From: Stachybotrys elegans
Taxonomy: Eukaryota; Ascomycota; Sordariomycetes; Hypocreales; Stachybotryaceae
NCBI GenBank assembly: GCA_020746835.1
Contig: JAGPNK010000002.1
Coordinates: forward strand, 1,736,001 to 1,800,000
Reading direction: 5' to 3'
Length of the DNA stretch: 64,000 nt
Made by a program: the position numbers and the translations under genes. Positions 13,401-23,513 of the stretch are shown here, one piece after another. Below the pieces are notes generated by a model that saw nothing but the letters and a program-made list of their open reading frames with translations, was not told where the DNA came from and did no database searches. Every line of letters begins with the position of its first letter. Position 1 is the first letter of the stretch.

Positions 13401-15432
13401 CTATTGGGGCATGCGGAATCCAGGGCCGCCGGCACCACCGGCCAGCTTGGCGGCCAGCTTGGGATACTTCTCAGTGACCAGCACCTGTGTCCTCGTGGCC
13501 TCGGCGTAGGAGAGAGCATTGACGATCTCGCCCTCGGTTCGGGCCAGCTCTGCCGCGCGCTCAAAGTACTTGAGGGCGGCGGGGACGTTGTTCTGCTGAA
13601 GGAGGAGCTGGGCCATGGTAGCCACGGCAATGTCGCACTCGGGATCAACTGTGAAGAGGTTAGGTTCGTTATCCAGTCACATACATGCCTGCTAGTCGTC
13701 GGGGTCCACTTACTGATCAGAGCCGCCTCGCAGAGCTTCTCGGCCTCCTTGAAGTCCTGCTTCCACTGGAACAGCGCCAAAGCCTTGTTGATGAGGGGCA
13801 GCACATTCATTGACATGGGCTTGGACTGCTTCTCCATGTCCATGGCCGTGTCGAACTTCTCAATGGCTTCCGAGTAGTTGCCCTGGTCGAGCAGGAGTTC
13901 GCCGTAGTAGTTGTATACGTCGGGCACCTTGGGGAAGTTCTTGATGCATCTCCTAAAGGTAGCCATGGATGAGGCGATGGAGCCCATCTTGTACTGAGTG
14001 ACACCGAGCTGGATGTGGGAGAAGATGAAGTCCTTGTCGAGATCGATAGACTTCTGGTAGTCCTTCTGGGCCTCGGCGAGGTCGCCCTTGATGAAGTGAG
14101 CCTGAGCGCGGTGGTAGTAGACGTCGGGATCCTGGCTATCCTGCTCGAGAGCCTTCTGGAACTCGGCCTCGGCCTTGTCCGGCTCGCCCAGCTCCAAGCT
14201 GATGCTGGCGCGCTTGATGTAGCTCTGCGTCAGCTTGGGGTCGAGCTCGATACTCTTGTCAAAGTCCTTGGTGGCATCTGCATGGTTGCCGAGGAGTGTG
14301 CGGATGGTTCCCCTCAGGTTGTAGGCGAGAGCCTCGTGCTCATCCAGGTCGCCGAGCTCCAGTGCCTTCTCGAAGGCCTGTCGGGCCTCCTCGTAGCCCT
14401 CGGCCGTCTTCTTCTCGAGACCCTGGAAACCAATCTGCAGCTGGCCCTTGCCCGTCTCGGGGGACAGCTCGGCAGAGTCCTCGAGACCGGCAGGTCGGTC
14501 CTTGGCTCGGAAGCTCTGCAGGTAGTTGCCGACAAAGATGGGGCTGGGCAGTCGGGGTGCCCTCGAAGCCATCATCTCCTTGGCCTTGTGCTCAGCAAAG
14601 GTCTTGAGCAGACGCTCGACGGCCTGGGCGGTGGAGTCGGTCTTGAAGTTGTCGATGATGCACGAGGCGGTAAAGTCAAGCAGAGCCTCCGAGTACTTCT
14701 TCTGGTGCTCGTAGGCGGTGGCGCGACGGTTGATGGCCTTGACATACTCGGGGTCCATGCTGATGGCGGCCGTGGTGTCCTCGATGACCTTGTCCCACTC
14801 GCTCATGGCACTGTGGCATGCTGCTCGGTTGGAGTAGAAGACGGGATCGGGCTTGCAGATGATGGCCTTGGTGTAGAGGTCGATGGCCTTGTTGTAGGCC
14901 TTGTCGCCGTAAGCCTTGTTTCCGGCCTGCTTGAGCTTGGCGGCGTATTCCTCACGCTGCTGTGCCGTCAAGCTTGCTACCGACTCTTCGTCAACTTCGG
15001 GGAGTTCGGCCTCGCTCTGAACCGACGCCTCCTTGGGCTTGGCGGCCGAGGGGGCAGCAGGTGTCTCTGCGGATTTGCGCTCGGCCTCCTTACGCTTCCG
15101 CCTCTCCTTCTTGCTGAGCTTGGGCGACGAGTCGGATGCCTGTGCGTGCGCAAACGAGGTTAGAACACATGCCAGACGAAGAGATGCAAACGACGGGTGC
15201 TTGTCAGGGGGCGACGACGGAGGGAAACGGGGGCACATACCGAGTCGGAGTTGAGGTAGTAGACGACACCGGCACCCGTGACAACGACGGCGACACCAGC
15301 AATTGTGTAGACGACGGCCTTGTTCTCCGACACCCACGATGACACACGATCCCAGACGCCGGAGGAGGAATCGACGGGGATGGCCACGGGCTGGCCCGGA
15401 GGAGGAGGCATTGAAGGGAGGGGATTGGACAT
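13401..15432 (-). CDS. tom70: Mitochondrial import receptor Tom70 (TPR protein)
   Basis: Outer-membrane receptor that binds carrier-type preproteins and Hsp70/Hsp90 chaperones and hands cargo to the TOM pore. Exons are 15432-15241, 15139-13714 and 13648-13401 (621 residues, near yeast Tom70's 617). Introns use GTATGT and GTAAGT donors. Residues 39-60 ([22 protein letters not shown]) form the single N-terminal signal-anchor, preceded by a Pro-rich intermembrane-space tail. A Lys/Glu-rich linker with [13 protein letters not shown] follows. About eleven TPR motifs run from residue 135 to the end, for instance [22 protein letters not shown] and the typical N..A.C chaperone-clamp residues in [10 protein letters not shown]. 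It is convergent with the syntaxin gene. Confidence 0.96.
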
Positions 15433-16255
15433 GGCGAAGCTGAACCGGGGGTATTAAATAATAAGGAGAAAGAATTGGAAGAAGAGGTAAAAAAGGCCTT
15501 CGAGATGGCGATGCTGTCGATTGATGCCGAGGAGTATGTTGTCACGAGCTACACTCTTCCTGTCCTCAGAGCTTCCACATAAAAAAGTTGATTACAGCCA
15601 AGCAAGGACCGAAATTTCACGCTTGACCAAAGCTCAGGCCGACCGACTGCCAAACGCGCGACCAGTGAGCTCATGCTCCACAATTGCTGCTTACACCATC
15701 TGTGGACTGGTAATGCATGGGAATCCGCCATCCACCTACCCTAGACCATCTATTTCCTATCCTTTTTTTTTTTTTTCCCTTTTTTTTTCTCCAATTCTTC
15801 CCCGACATCATCATTGATGCCTAGCCCTCTCCACTCCGGCCTGAGGCTCCATTCTTCGGGAGCTGGGATACACACTAGCCGAAAATGATTTAGACTTACC
15901 GAGCACGTGCAGAGCCTGCCCTTCCGTACAGAATTCCTCTTTTGGTATGCTGCCCGGGGCTCCAGTCGTCCAATCCGGGTCGACCAGGAACGTCCACATT
16001 GTCGTTCCCGTTCCCTGGCCTATTATGCGGGCACCAGAAGACCAATTTTTGACCTGATAGGAACGGGACTCGGAATCAGCCAAGGACGATTGGTACAGGC
16101 AGCGGTCTGGGATGGTATCGTTGTGTCTGCGCTCGCATCCGTGCCCCAGCAATACAGCGCCCAATTGCCGGGTCGTTTCTCATGAGCAACTGCACACGCG
16201 GCTTACGTCGTCCATCTTTACACCAGGTGGCCAGGACCGCCGCCTGCTCACAGCG
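15433..16255. other. Intergenic: TOM70 promoter and leader of the class IV PLP enzyme
   Basis: No separate gene seen. There is a T-rich tract at 15762-15791. An in-frame upstream ATG of the next gene is at 16112 (see that gene). Confidence 0.55.
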
Positions 16256-17143
16256 ATGTCGGAGGGCTTCCAGATCTTTAGCACAGTCCGCTTCGACACT
16301 GCATTGAAGGGTGTGGCTGGGAGTGACCTCGATTATGCGGGATGGAATCATAAACATGCATCTCCCTTCTACTTGCTGGATCGGCACAGGGACCGGCTGT
16401 TGAGAGCAGCCATACACTGGCAGTGGGAACCTGTCATGGAGCTGCTTGCCGGCGACCGGGGCATCGAGAATCTCGCGCGCTTGGCAGAGGAATTCGTTGG
16501 CGCAGCGCCGCCCACGCCTCTCAGAGTCACAATTCGAATTACTCAAGATGGAGTCATCAGCTTCGAGCGGAGCGAGATTCCCGCCGTGCTGTTGGAGAAC
16601 CTATTTCCCCGTGAGCTGGCGCCGCCTGGAGCGGCACGCCTGTCTCCGGGACAGCCTGCAAATTCTCCACGCTATGTCTTAGTTCTGGATGACGGTCTGG
16701 TGCCACCTTCTGAGTACACTCACTTTAAGACAAGTAGAAGAGAAATGTACAATGCGGCTCGCCAGCGTGCGAACATCAAGGTGGGAGAGGCAAGAGAGGT
16801 GCTGCTTGTCAATCAGCGTGACAAGACCATCATGGAGGGCTCCATAACGACACCATACTTCTGGAGGGGAGGCAGATGGGTTACTCCACCTGTTGCGAAA
16901 CAATTCAACCCCAAGGAGGGGAGTGGCGGCCAGGATGGTACGTCGAGGCGGTGGGCTTTGGAAAGGTTTGTTCCCCATCCTGGCCGAGACGTGATACATG
17001 CGTGGAGAGAGCTGATAGATGATGCGGGTAGGGGCCTGGCGGTTGAGGAGGCGGTCAAACCCGAGTCTGTGAGGCATGGGGAATTGTGCTGGATCAGCAA
17101 CGGGGCGCGAGGATTTACTCCTGCTACCATATCACGAGAGTAG
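16256..17143 (+). CDS. Class IV PLP enzyme, probable 4-amino-4-deoxychorismate lyase (Abz2-like)
   Basis: Fold-type IV pyridoxal-phosphate enzyme, most likely the step that cleaves aminodeoxychorismate to p-aminobenzoate and pyruvate in folate synthesis. Single exon, 295 residues. FQIFSTVRFDTAL at the N-terminus, the Schiff-base lysine in THFKTSRREMY (K158), REVLLVN..TIMEGSITT, and GELCWISNGARGF at the end are the family's landmarks in order. The KT.R..Y..AR context is what points to the lyase rather than to a branched-chain aminotransferase. I chose the ATG at 16256 because homology begins there. An in-frame ATG at 16112 would add 48 Arg/Ser-rich residues that could be a targeting peptide. 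Substrate specificity is inferred. Confidence 0.8.
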   Translation: MSEGFQIFSTVRFDTALKGVAGSDLDYAGWNHKHASPFYLLDRHRDRLLRAAIHWQWEPVMELLAGDRGIENLARLAEEFVGAAPPTPLRVTIRITQDGVISFERSEIPAVLLENLFPRELAPPGAARLSPGQPANSPRYVLVLDDGLVPPSEYTHFKTSRREMYNAARQRANIKVGEAREVLLVNQRDKTIMEGSITTPYFWRGGRWVTPPVAKQFNPKEGSGGQDGTSRRWALERFVPHPGRDVIHAWRELIDDAGRGLAVEEAVKPESVRHGELCWISNGARGFTPATISRE

Positions 17144-18714
17144 AAGGAGGCCACGGCATTACGAGAGTTGACCTGGGGGTTGACCATGCGGGTGGGTATA
17201 TCTATGTGACTTAGAAGGTTGGGCAACTTGGAAATATCATTGATATACTTCACCTTCACTTCAGGCAGAGTGCGGAAAGAAATCCGTCTTTCGCAGGGCT
17301 GAGAAGGTCCCGTCGCGTTGGTCCAAGTGGGCGAGCTCAGCTGGTGCTGGCGGCGAAATAGGCAAGCTCTGCTCACAAGCTTTCGGCGGGCTGAGTCTCA
17401 TTCTCACTAGCCCTTCGGGCGCTCGTGTGTCAAGTTAAAGAGGGAGGAAACCCGCCGTAGAATGCACAAACAGGGGGGCCTGAGCCAGCCAGCCAAGCCA
17501 AGCCAAGCAGTGAGACAGAGAAGAGGCTAGGCGATCCGTGTCCTGTCGCCAACGGCATTGTGAAGTCGATCCAGCCGCGAATCGCATACACGGATGACCG
17601 GTCTTGTTAATATGAGTGAGCGTAAGGTGGTGTAATGGTAACACAAAATGGTACGCTCCACGGCCACCCATGCTCGAACCCATCGGGACCCAAAGAACAG
17701 GGGATTGCGCAGACGGGTTCCTCAGTACATGCATATGTAGCACTTAGTGAGGTAGTAAGTACTAAGACAGACGCCTTGGTACATGCCTGATGACCGATCC
17801 ATGGCAGCAGGAAGGCTGGTTTGGCAGCCCACGGAAGGCGCAAAGGTGGGTTGGTGATGTGTTGGGGCAGTTGAAAATCACAAAACGGCAAGCACAAGCC
17901 AGGCGGCTGCTTGACTGACGGGTCCCTGTAGTATTGCCTACTTGGGCCGAGAGGCTGCGCTAGGGACGACAGACAACAGCCCGGGTACTGACAAGAAGTG
18001 ACGACTACTGGACCTGCAAGCTGCAAGCTGCATTCTGCACAATGCACCTGCACCTGCACCTGCACCTGCACCGCATCAAGCAATCACCTAGCCCTGGGCC
18101 TCTAGGTGCTAAAGTGGCGTCGGATGCCGTCCTTCCCACCCCACTTGCCTGTATGATGCAGCAAAAGATCCCCGTCTAACCCAACGCTGGCCCGTCGACG
18201 CGTTAATCTCCTGCTATTAACGACGGACAACAGCTCCAGCTGCCAAGTCGCATCAACCACAATCTTTTGAAGCTACGGGGGTTTTTCTATCCATCTCCCT
18301 CTTCTCCTCGTCCCTCTCCCTCTATTTCTTCGTTTTTCTACTTCTTCTTCACCTCTCCTCCTCGTATTTTCCCTCCTCTTCTCTTCTCTGCCTTCTTCCT
18401 TTTCTTCCTTCTTCCTTCACGTCATTCTATTCTAGACTGGCTTGCTTTTTTTCTTCTCCTTTTTTTCCCACAGAGGCAAACGATCCACGGATAGATTTTT
18501 ATACTCGCCATTGCGAGAACGGTGCGAGCCGACATCACTCAACACGTTAATTGTTTCATGAACCAGAAAACTGGTGGATGACAAGCCAATCCAGCATTGC
18601 CCATGACAAGGTGACTTACACCGTCCAAGAAACCCGGAAACCTACACTTCCGCTTACACGTGTGCAGCTTGTGCCATACAAGACGATAGGCTGGGCTATG
18701 AGTCTCTAGATCTA
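17144..18714. other. Intergenic 1.6 kb with tandem hexamers and a pyrimidine-rich leader
   Basis: No supported gene. It contains five TGCACC units (18043-18072) and a long CT-rich stretch (18285-18475) before the F-box gene. A tRNA D-arm-like string near 17627 was examined and rejected. Confidence 0.55.
18043..18072 (+). repeat. (TGCACC)5 tandem repeat
   Basis: Five perfect copies of a hexamer in non-coding DNA, immediately after a looser CTGCAAG repeat (18013-18030). No function is evident. Confidence 0.9.
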
Positions 18715-21057
18715 ATGGCATCTTCATCCGCTCCTGGCAATCGAGCTTCCACTACGCCGGAGATTGCGATAAGCGCAGGCCGTCAGCACTATGCGGCCAA
18801 ACGCTTCAAGCCTGCCCTCGAGCAGTTCACGAGGGTATGCTATCGCCACCTCCATTATTGTTCCCAGGATTGGGCTAATTCCAGCAATGTATTGCAGGCA
18901 ATGAGATTGTGTTCTTGTAATAGAGGAATGACACGAGAAAGGTGTTCTTGTAAAAAGTTCGAGGTGGTTGCCGCCCAAGACAAATCCATCTTCCAAGAAG
19001 CCATGTACACTTGCAGGTGCTCCGTTGGCAAGACCTTCAACAAGTGCGACAATGCACATCACATCCAGGCCCTCGACTACCGCGCGGCTACCTTTGAAGC
19101 CATTGGCGAACTTGAGCGCGCCCAAAGAGATGCTGAGTGGATCCTCGAGCTGGCTCCTCGCCTCCCAGATGTGCGTATCACCTATCCAGCATCCTCGGAG
19201 GACTATTCAGAAAATTGACCAGGCACAGGGGTATCTTCGCCTCGGAAAGATCGCGCGCCTCCAGAAGAAGAATGAGTACGCATGGAAGATCTACAATGCC
19301 GGGATAGAGGTCGCCCATGATAATGGATTGACAACATCACCCAAGGTCCAGGTTTGTCTCCGCAGCCCAGATGCTGAGCAAAGATCTGCCACTGACCATT
19401 CTTCCCAGCAACTTTACACAGCCCGACAGCCACTACAGAATCGGTATGCACGTCGGGACCCCATTCACTTGCCTCCAGAGCTCCTCCAATGGATATTCTC
19501 CCAGCTGGATCTGGCTACCCTGGTGTACGTCTCATACCCTTCTTTGTTTACTCTCGGCGCATCATTCCGTGATTGCTTACCACAAGTTATAGGCGATGTA
19601 CTGGTGTATCTAAGCCATGGAGAGATACATTGACCGCTCGGGGCAGCCAACGGCTGTGGAGGGTACTATCCTTCACAGGGAATATTCAGAAGCGCGTTCC
19701 AGGTACTGCCAGCCTTGCCAAACTTCTCTCATACTCTGGAAACGATGCACGCGAAATTTCAATACACGATGCCAACCGTTTCCGCCTCTCGAATCAGAAG
19801 TTTCTTACCCTGCTCAAAGGGGCGCGAAATTTACAACGTCTCGATCTTCGCCAGCCATACGAGTTCCTCGAGATACCTCGGCAGCATGTCGCATGCGACA
19901 GACTGAAGCATCTGGTCCTTGTTGGTTTCGGCCGAACTCGATCTCAAGCTGGTGTTGGTTCCAACCGGGGTTTCCCCTTTACCCTCCTTGATCGGGTGGC
20001 ACAGTCTCTCGAACACTTACACCTTGTCGATATACCTGTGCGATGGACCTCGCCAGACCCAACTGCGAGACTCATACCTTCATTGCCAAATCTCAAGTAT
20101 CTTAGACTGGAGCAGTCGCAGCTATTTCCGTCGCAGATACCAATGGTTGGTTCACCCTCCACATAAGCCAAATGTCTGTACTGACTGTCAAAGATGCATC
20201 TCGCAGCCCAGACCCCGAGCCTGGAGCAACTCTGGGTGCATGACATTCTCATGAATTCTGAGCCCTACCCCGGAACCGAGTGGAACACCATCTGGCGAAA
20301 CCTCAAAGCTCTGACAGTATCAGGTAGTCCGGGATTTAACTATCAGCATCTCCTCACGATAGCCCACCTCTCCTCGCCATCTCTGCATCCTGCGCTGCGA
20401 CACCTCGATCTATCATTCCCCTGGGGCGATATGGACCATGTATTCAGCGCACCTGGTCTTTCGGACTATTCCCATATCTTCTCGGTGCCAGAAGAAACGC
20501 CAAGTCAGACAGACACACTCGAGCAGGATAACCAGGAATCATACCGAGAGCTCAGGGCCCTACGTCTGGGCGACGTGCTCCTTAACCCTGCGGTTCTCCA
20601 GAAGCTTCTAGCGAGCCCCCTGGAAACGGAGAAGCTCGATACATTCAACGTTGTATTCCCATTAGACACCCTCGACTCCCGTATAGGTGTCGCAAGTTCC
20701 AACCACTTGAAGAAGTACGCGTGGCTGCGCGGCGCGCCATCGATCCGACATGTTGGCCTTTCCCGTTTTGAATTCAACAAATTCCCAATAACAGAGGAGG
20801 ATCTTCCTCTTCCGGGCTTCCTAGCCAGTTTTCCGAACCTCGAAACCGTGGAACTGAGCACAGAGTATTACGATGAAGGGTCGGAGTTTCTCACGCTCAT
20901 AGCTGAGATTATCAATGCCACGAAGCTCAAGACCATCTATCAGACTTGTGTGCAGGGTTCGTTGTTTGAGGATATCAGAAATTTTGCGGAAAGTCGAGGT
21001 GTAGAGTTACTCTGGGGCGAGAGACCAAGGCCATGGCCATTGGAATTTGAAACTTAG
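18715..21057 (+). CDS. TPR / F-box / leucine-rich-repeat protein (Pof3/Dia2-type architecture)
   Basis: Likely substrate adaptor of an SCF ubiquitin ligase. Six exons: 18715-18834, 18898-19170, 19229-19351, 19409-19524, 19593-20145 and 20194-21057 (682 residues). N-terminal TPR-like helices (ISAGRQHYAAKRFKPALEQF.., QALDYRAATFEAIGELERAQRDAEWILELAPR.., GYLRLGKIARLQKKNEYAWKIYNAGIE) are followed by the F-box at about 188-225 (IHLPPELLQWIFSQLDLATLV-RCTGVSKPWRDTL), restored exactly by removing intron 4, and then leucine-rich repeats to the end. TPR plus F-box plus LRR is the layout of fission-yeast Pof3 and budding-yeast Dia2, which act in genome stability; orthology is not proven. A Cys-rich stretch interrupts the first TPR unit (residues ~44-91). 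The donor of intron 5 (GTTGGT) is weak and that junction is the least certain. Confidence 0.85.
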
Positions 21058-21573
21058 GTTGAAAAAGTGATCGGGAAAACACTTTAGCGGGAGGCATGCG
21101 CATACTCTTGTAGCGATACATTGGATTGCATATCGACTTCTCTATTCTTCAAACATTTTGTACACGCCAACACCGATGTTTGATCCCTTCTCATGAAGTT
21201 GTCTGAAGATTCTTTCCAAATATCGTGACCTAGATGACGTAGTTTCTAATACTCCTTATGGATTTGTTCAATCCATCGCTGAATCGCAATAAAACGACCG
21301 ATAAACAAGACCCTGCGAGCCTCCCACGTATCTATGAATGGACTAGCACTCGGGAGGTTGTCAGTCAAGTGAAGCATTGGTTCAAGGACAAGTTGACATC
21401 ATGCGATGAAGTCCAGTACAGCGACAAGCCACGCTCCTCCTATACCCTGAGATTTCAGTGCCGCGGCGGCACAAGACCGAGTCTCGATAGTGATGGCAGT
21501 GTGACAGCCCGACGTCGCTGTGCTACCACAACGGTCTGTCAAAACAAGTGTTCTAAAACTCGATGACTGTTGT
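21058..21573. other. Convergent intergenic: F-box gene and YchF-type GTPase 3' ends
   Basis: About 515 bp between facing stop codons. No gene is seen. Confidence 0.5.
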
Positions 21574-23060
21574 TTATCCACCAACTTTGAAAGCCAGGAT
21601 CTGCAACCAGTCAGAACAAAAAGACCACGACGCCAAGGAGAACTCTGGGAAGAATTGCCGAGGGCTGTGGAATTCAGGACTTACATCATTCTTGCCGACG
21701 GCCACAAAGTCATCCTCGGCCACACGCATGTTCCCCACGCCTTCGATGAAGGCGATGGGCGCGTCGCCCATGATCTTGCGGGCGACGTCGCCGACCGTCA
21801 GGCCCTTCTTGACGAGGACGCAGTCGCGGAAGACGGCCTTGGAGTCGGAGGCGCCGGAGGCGAAGGTGGTCGTGTTGCGCACGGGGAAGATGGGCACGAG
21901 GCCGAGGAGGTCGGCAGCCTTGGACAGGACCTGGACGACGCCGGTGGAGCCGAAGCGGTAGAGGACCATGTCCTTGAGGTTCTCGATGCGGTTGCGGTTC
22001 TTCTCGTCGAGGTCCTTGAGGCCGCCGCCCGTGGGGTCGCCCTGCTCCACCAGGTCCTCCTTGGTGTCGACGAACTCGCTGCCCTCGGTGTACTTGATGT
22101 AGCCCTGCTTGGCCATCTTGCGCAGGAAGATCTCGGAGATGGCGGAGCACAGGACGATGGTGTTGGGGTCCTGCATCTTGGCAATCTTTGCAATGTTCTT
22201 GTCGGCGTCCGGGTGGTCGATCTTGTTGAGCGCGATGACGGTCGGGAACTTCTCGTCGACAAAGGCGTTGACGACGTGGTGCACCGTCTCGTCGCTCCAC
22301 TCCTCGAGCGGCTCCTTGACGCCCGCGCGGTCCAGCGTCCGCTGTATCACTTTTGTCGTGGAGCCGTAGCCCGAGAACTGCAGCTGCAGCGTCTCTACGG
22401 CCGTCGCCTTGACGGCCGTGTGCCGCCGGCGGATGGACCCCCATTTCTGCATCAGGTTGCCGAGGATCCAGGCCACAATCTCGCTGCGCAGCCACGCAAT
22501 GTCCACCGACGGGTCGTACCCGCGCGTCTCCTTGCCCTCGGCATCGACGGTGCCCGAGGCGTCCACGACGTGTATCAGCGCGTCGGCGTGCCGCAGGTCG
22601 TCCAGGAACTTGTTGCCCAGCCCGCGGCCCTGGTGCGCGCCGGGGACGAGCCCGGCGACGTCGAGCAGCTCGATGGGCACGAAGCGCCGGCCGCCGACGC
22701 ACGCGCCGTAGTTGGGCTTACATCTGTCCTGGAGGTTGAAGCGGGCGCACGCGCAGTCGATCTGCAGGTATCCGATGGCACGCTGCGGGTCGATGGTGGT
22801 GAATCTAGGCGCGGGAGGGGGGAGGTCAGCTCAGACGACGAACGAGGGGAGGAGGCAAGGGTTGAGCCCCCAGGCCAAGGTGTGCGTACGGGAAGTTGCC
22901 TGCAGGAAGAGGGCATCAGCAACCGATGTCAAAAAACGGCGCGGCGGCGAGGATATGGTAACCGACCAACTTTGGAGGATGCGTCCGTCAGGCTGTTCAG
23001 CGTCGTGCTCTTGCCGGCCGAGGGCTTGCCCACGAGGCCGATGAGGGGATCGCGAGGCAT
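21574..23060 (-). CDS. YchF/Obg-family GTPase of the YGR210C / archaeal type
   Basis: Cytoplasmic P-loop GTPase with a C-terminal TGS domain, of the TRAFAC Obg-HflX group. Exons are 23060-22967, 22899-22890 (10 nt), 22804-21685 and 21600-21574 (416 residues). G1 is [13 protein letters not shown]3 is [19 protein letters not shown], and G4 is ALNKID. The canonical NKxD distinguishes it from Ola1, where G4 is altered. The 10-nt exon supplies G-N-F-P so that the joined sequence reads KVGNFPFTTIDP, the switch I region conserved across the family; without it the frame breaks. The TGS domain near the C-terminus ends [13 protein letters not shown] across the last intron. That 84-nt intron is phase 0 and stop-free, so its retention would insert 28 residues. 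Biological role is poorly known in fungi. It is divergent from the SET gene. Confidence 0.92.
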
Positions 23061-23513
23061 TGGCGCGGCGTCTGCGAACGTGGGCTTGCTGCTGGAGCTG
23101 GAGATGAAGGTGCTGCTTCAAGCTGCGCGGCGAGGGTGATCCATACGCGCCCTGTGCCCGTATCGATGAAGCTATTCATGGAGGGGCTGCAGAATTGATG
23201 CGAGCGATCGTGGGGCAGATAAATTTCTGGCATGCAGTGTCGATACATTGAAATACTTGAGTCTCACCACATCTACTACTGAAGCAATGTACTATCTAGT
23301 ACCTTTCGACCAAGTTTGCGGCTTTGGTGGGGCAATGCCGAAAAGGCTACCCAAGTATGTGGTAACAATGAAAAGGTGCAGATTTAAATGATACACTTCC
23401 ATCCATGGCCAGTACGAGTCGGCCAGATTCTGGCGTCATTCCGAGGATACGGTGATATTTTTTATACGAAACTGAAACCTCCATCTTTCAATTGAGCTAC
23501 TCCACCTTCAACG
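23061..23513. other. Divergent promoter between YchF-type GTPase and SET gene
   Basis: 453 bp holding the 5' ends of both genes. No recognisable element beyond general AT-richness in the right half. Confidence 0.5.

Noticed and set aside
14015..15163. 382-residue open frame antisense to TOM70
   Set aside because: Shadow frame; composition is Leu/Val/Gly-rich low complexity and its breaks follow TOM70 exon limits.
17619..17700. tRNA-like strings (GGTGGTGTAATGGTAACAC and a GCTCGAACCC further on)
   Set aside because: A D-arm-like segment and a T-loop-like segment are present, but no 7-bp acceptor stem or anticodon stem pairs at the right distances.
21520..23139. 539-residue open frame on the + strand over the YchF-type GTPase
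   Set aside because: Antisense shadow of a strongly codon-biased gene; the real gene on the minus strand has all GTPase motifs.
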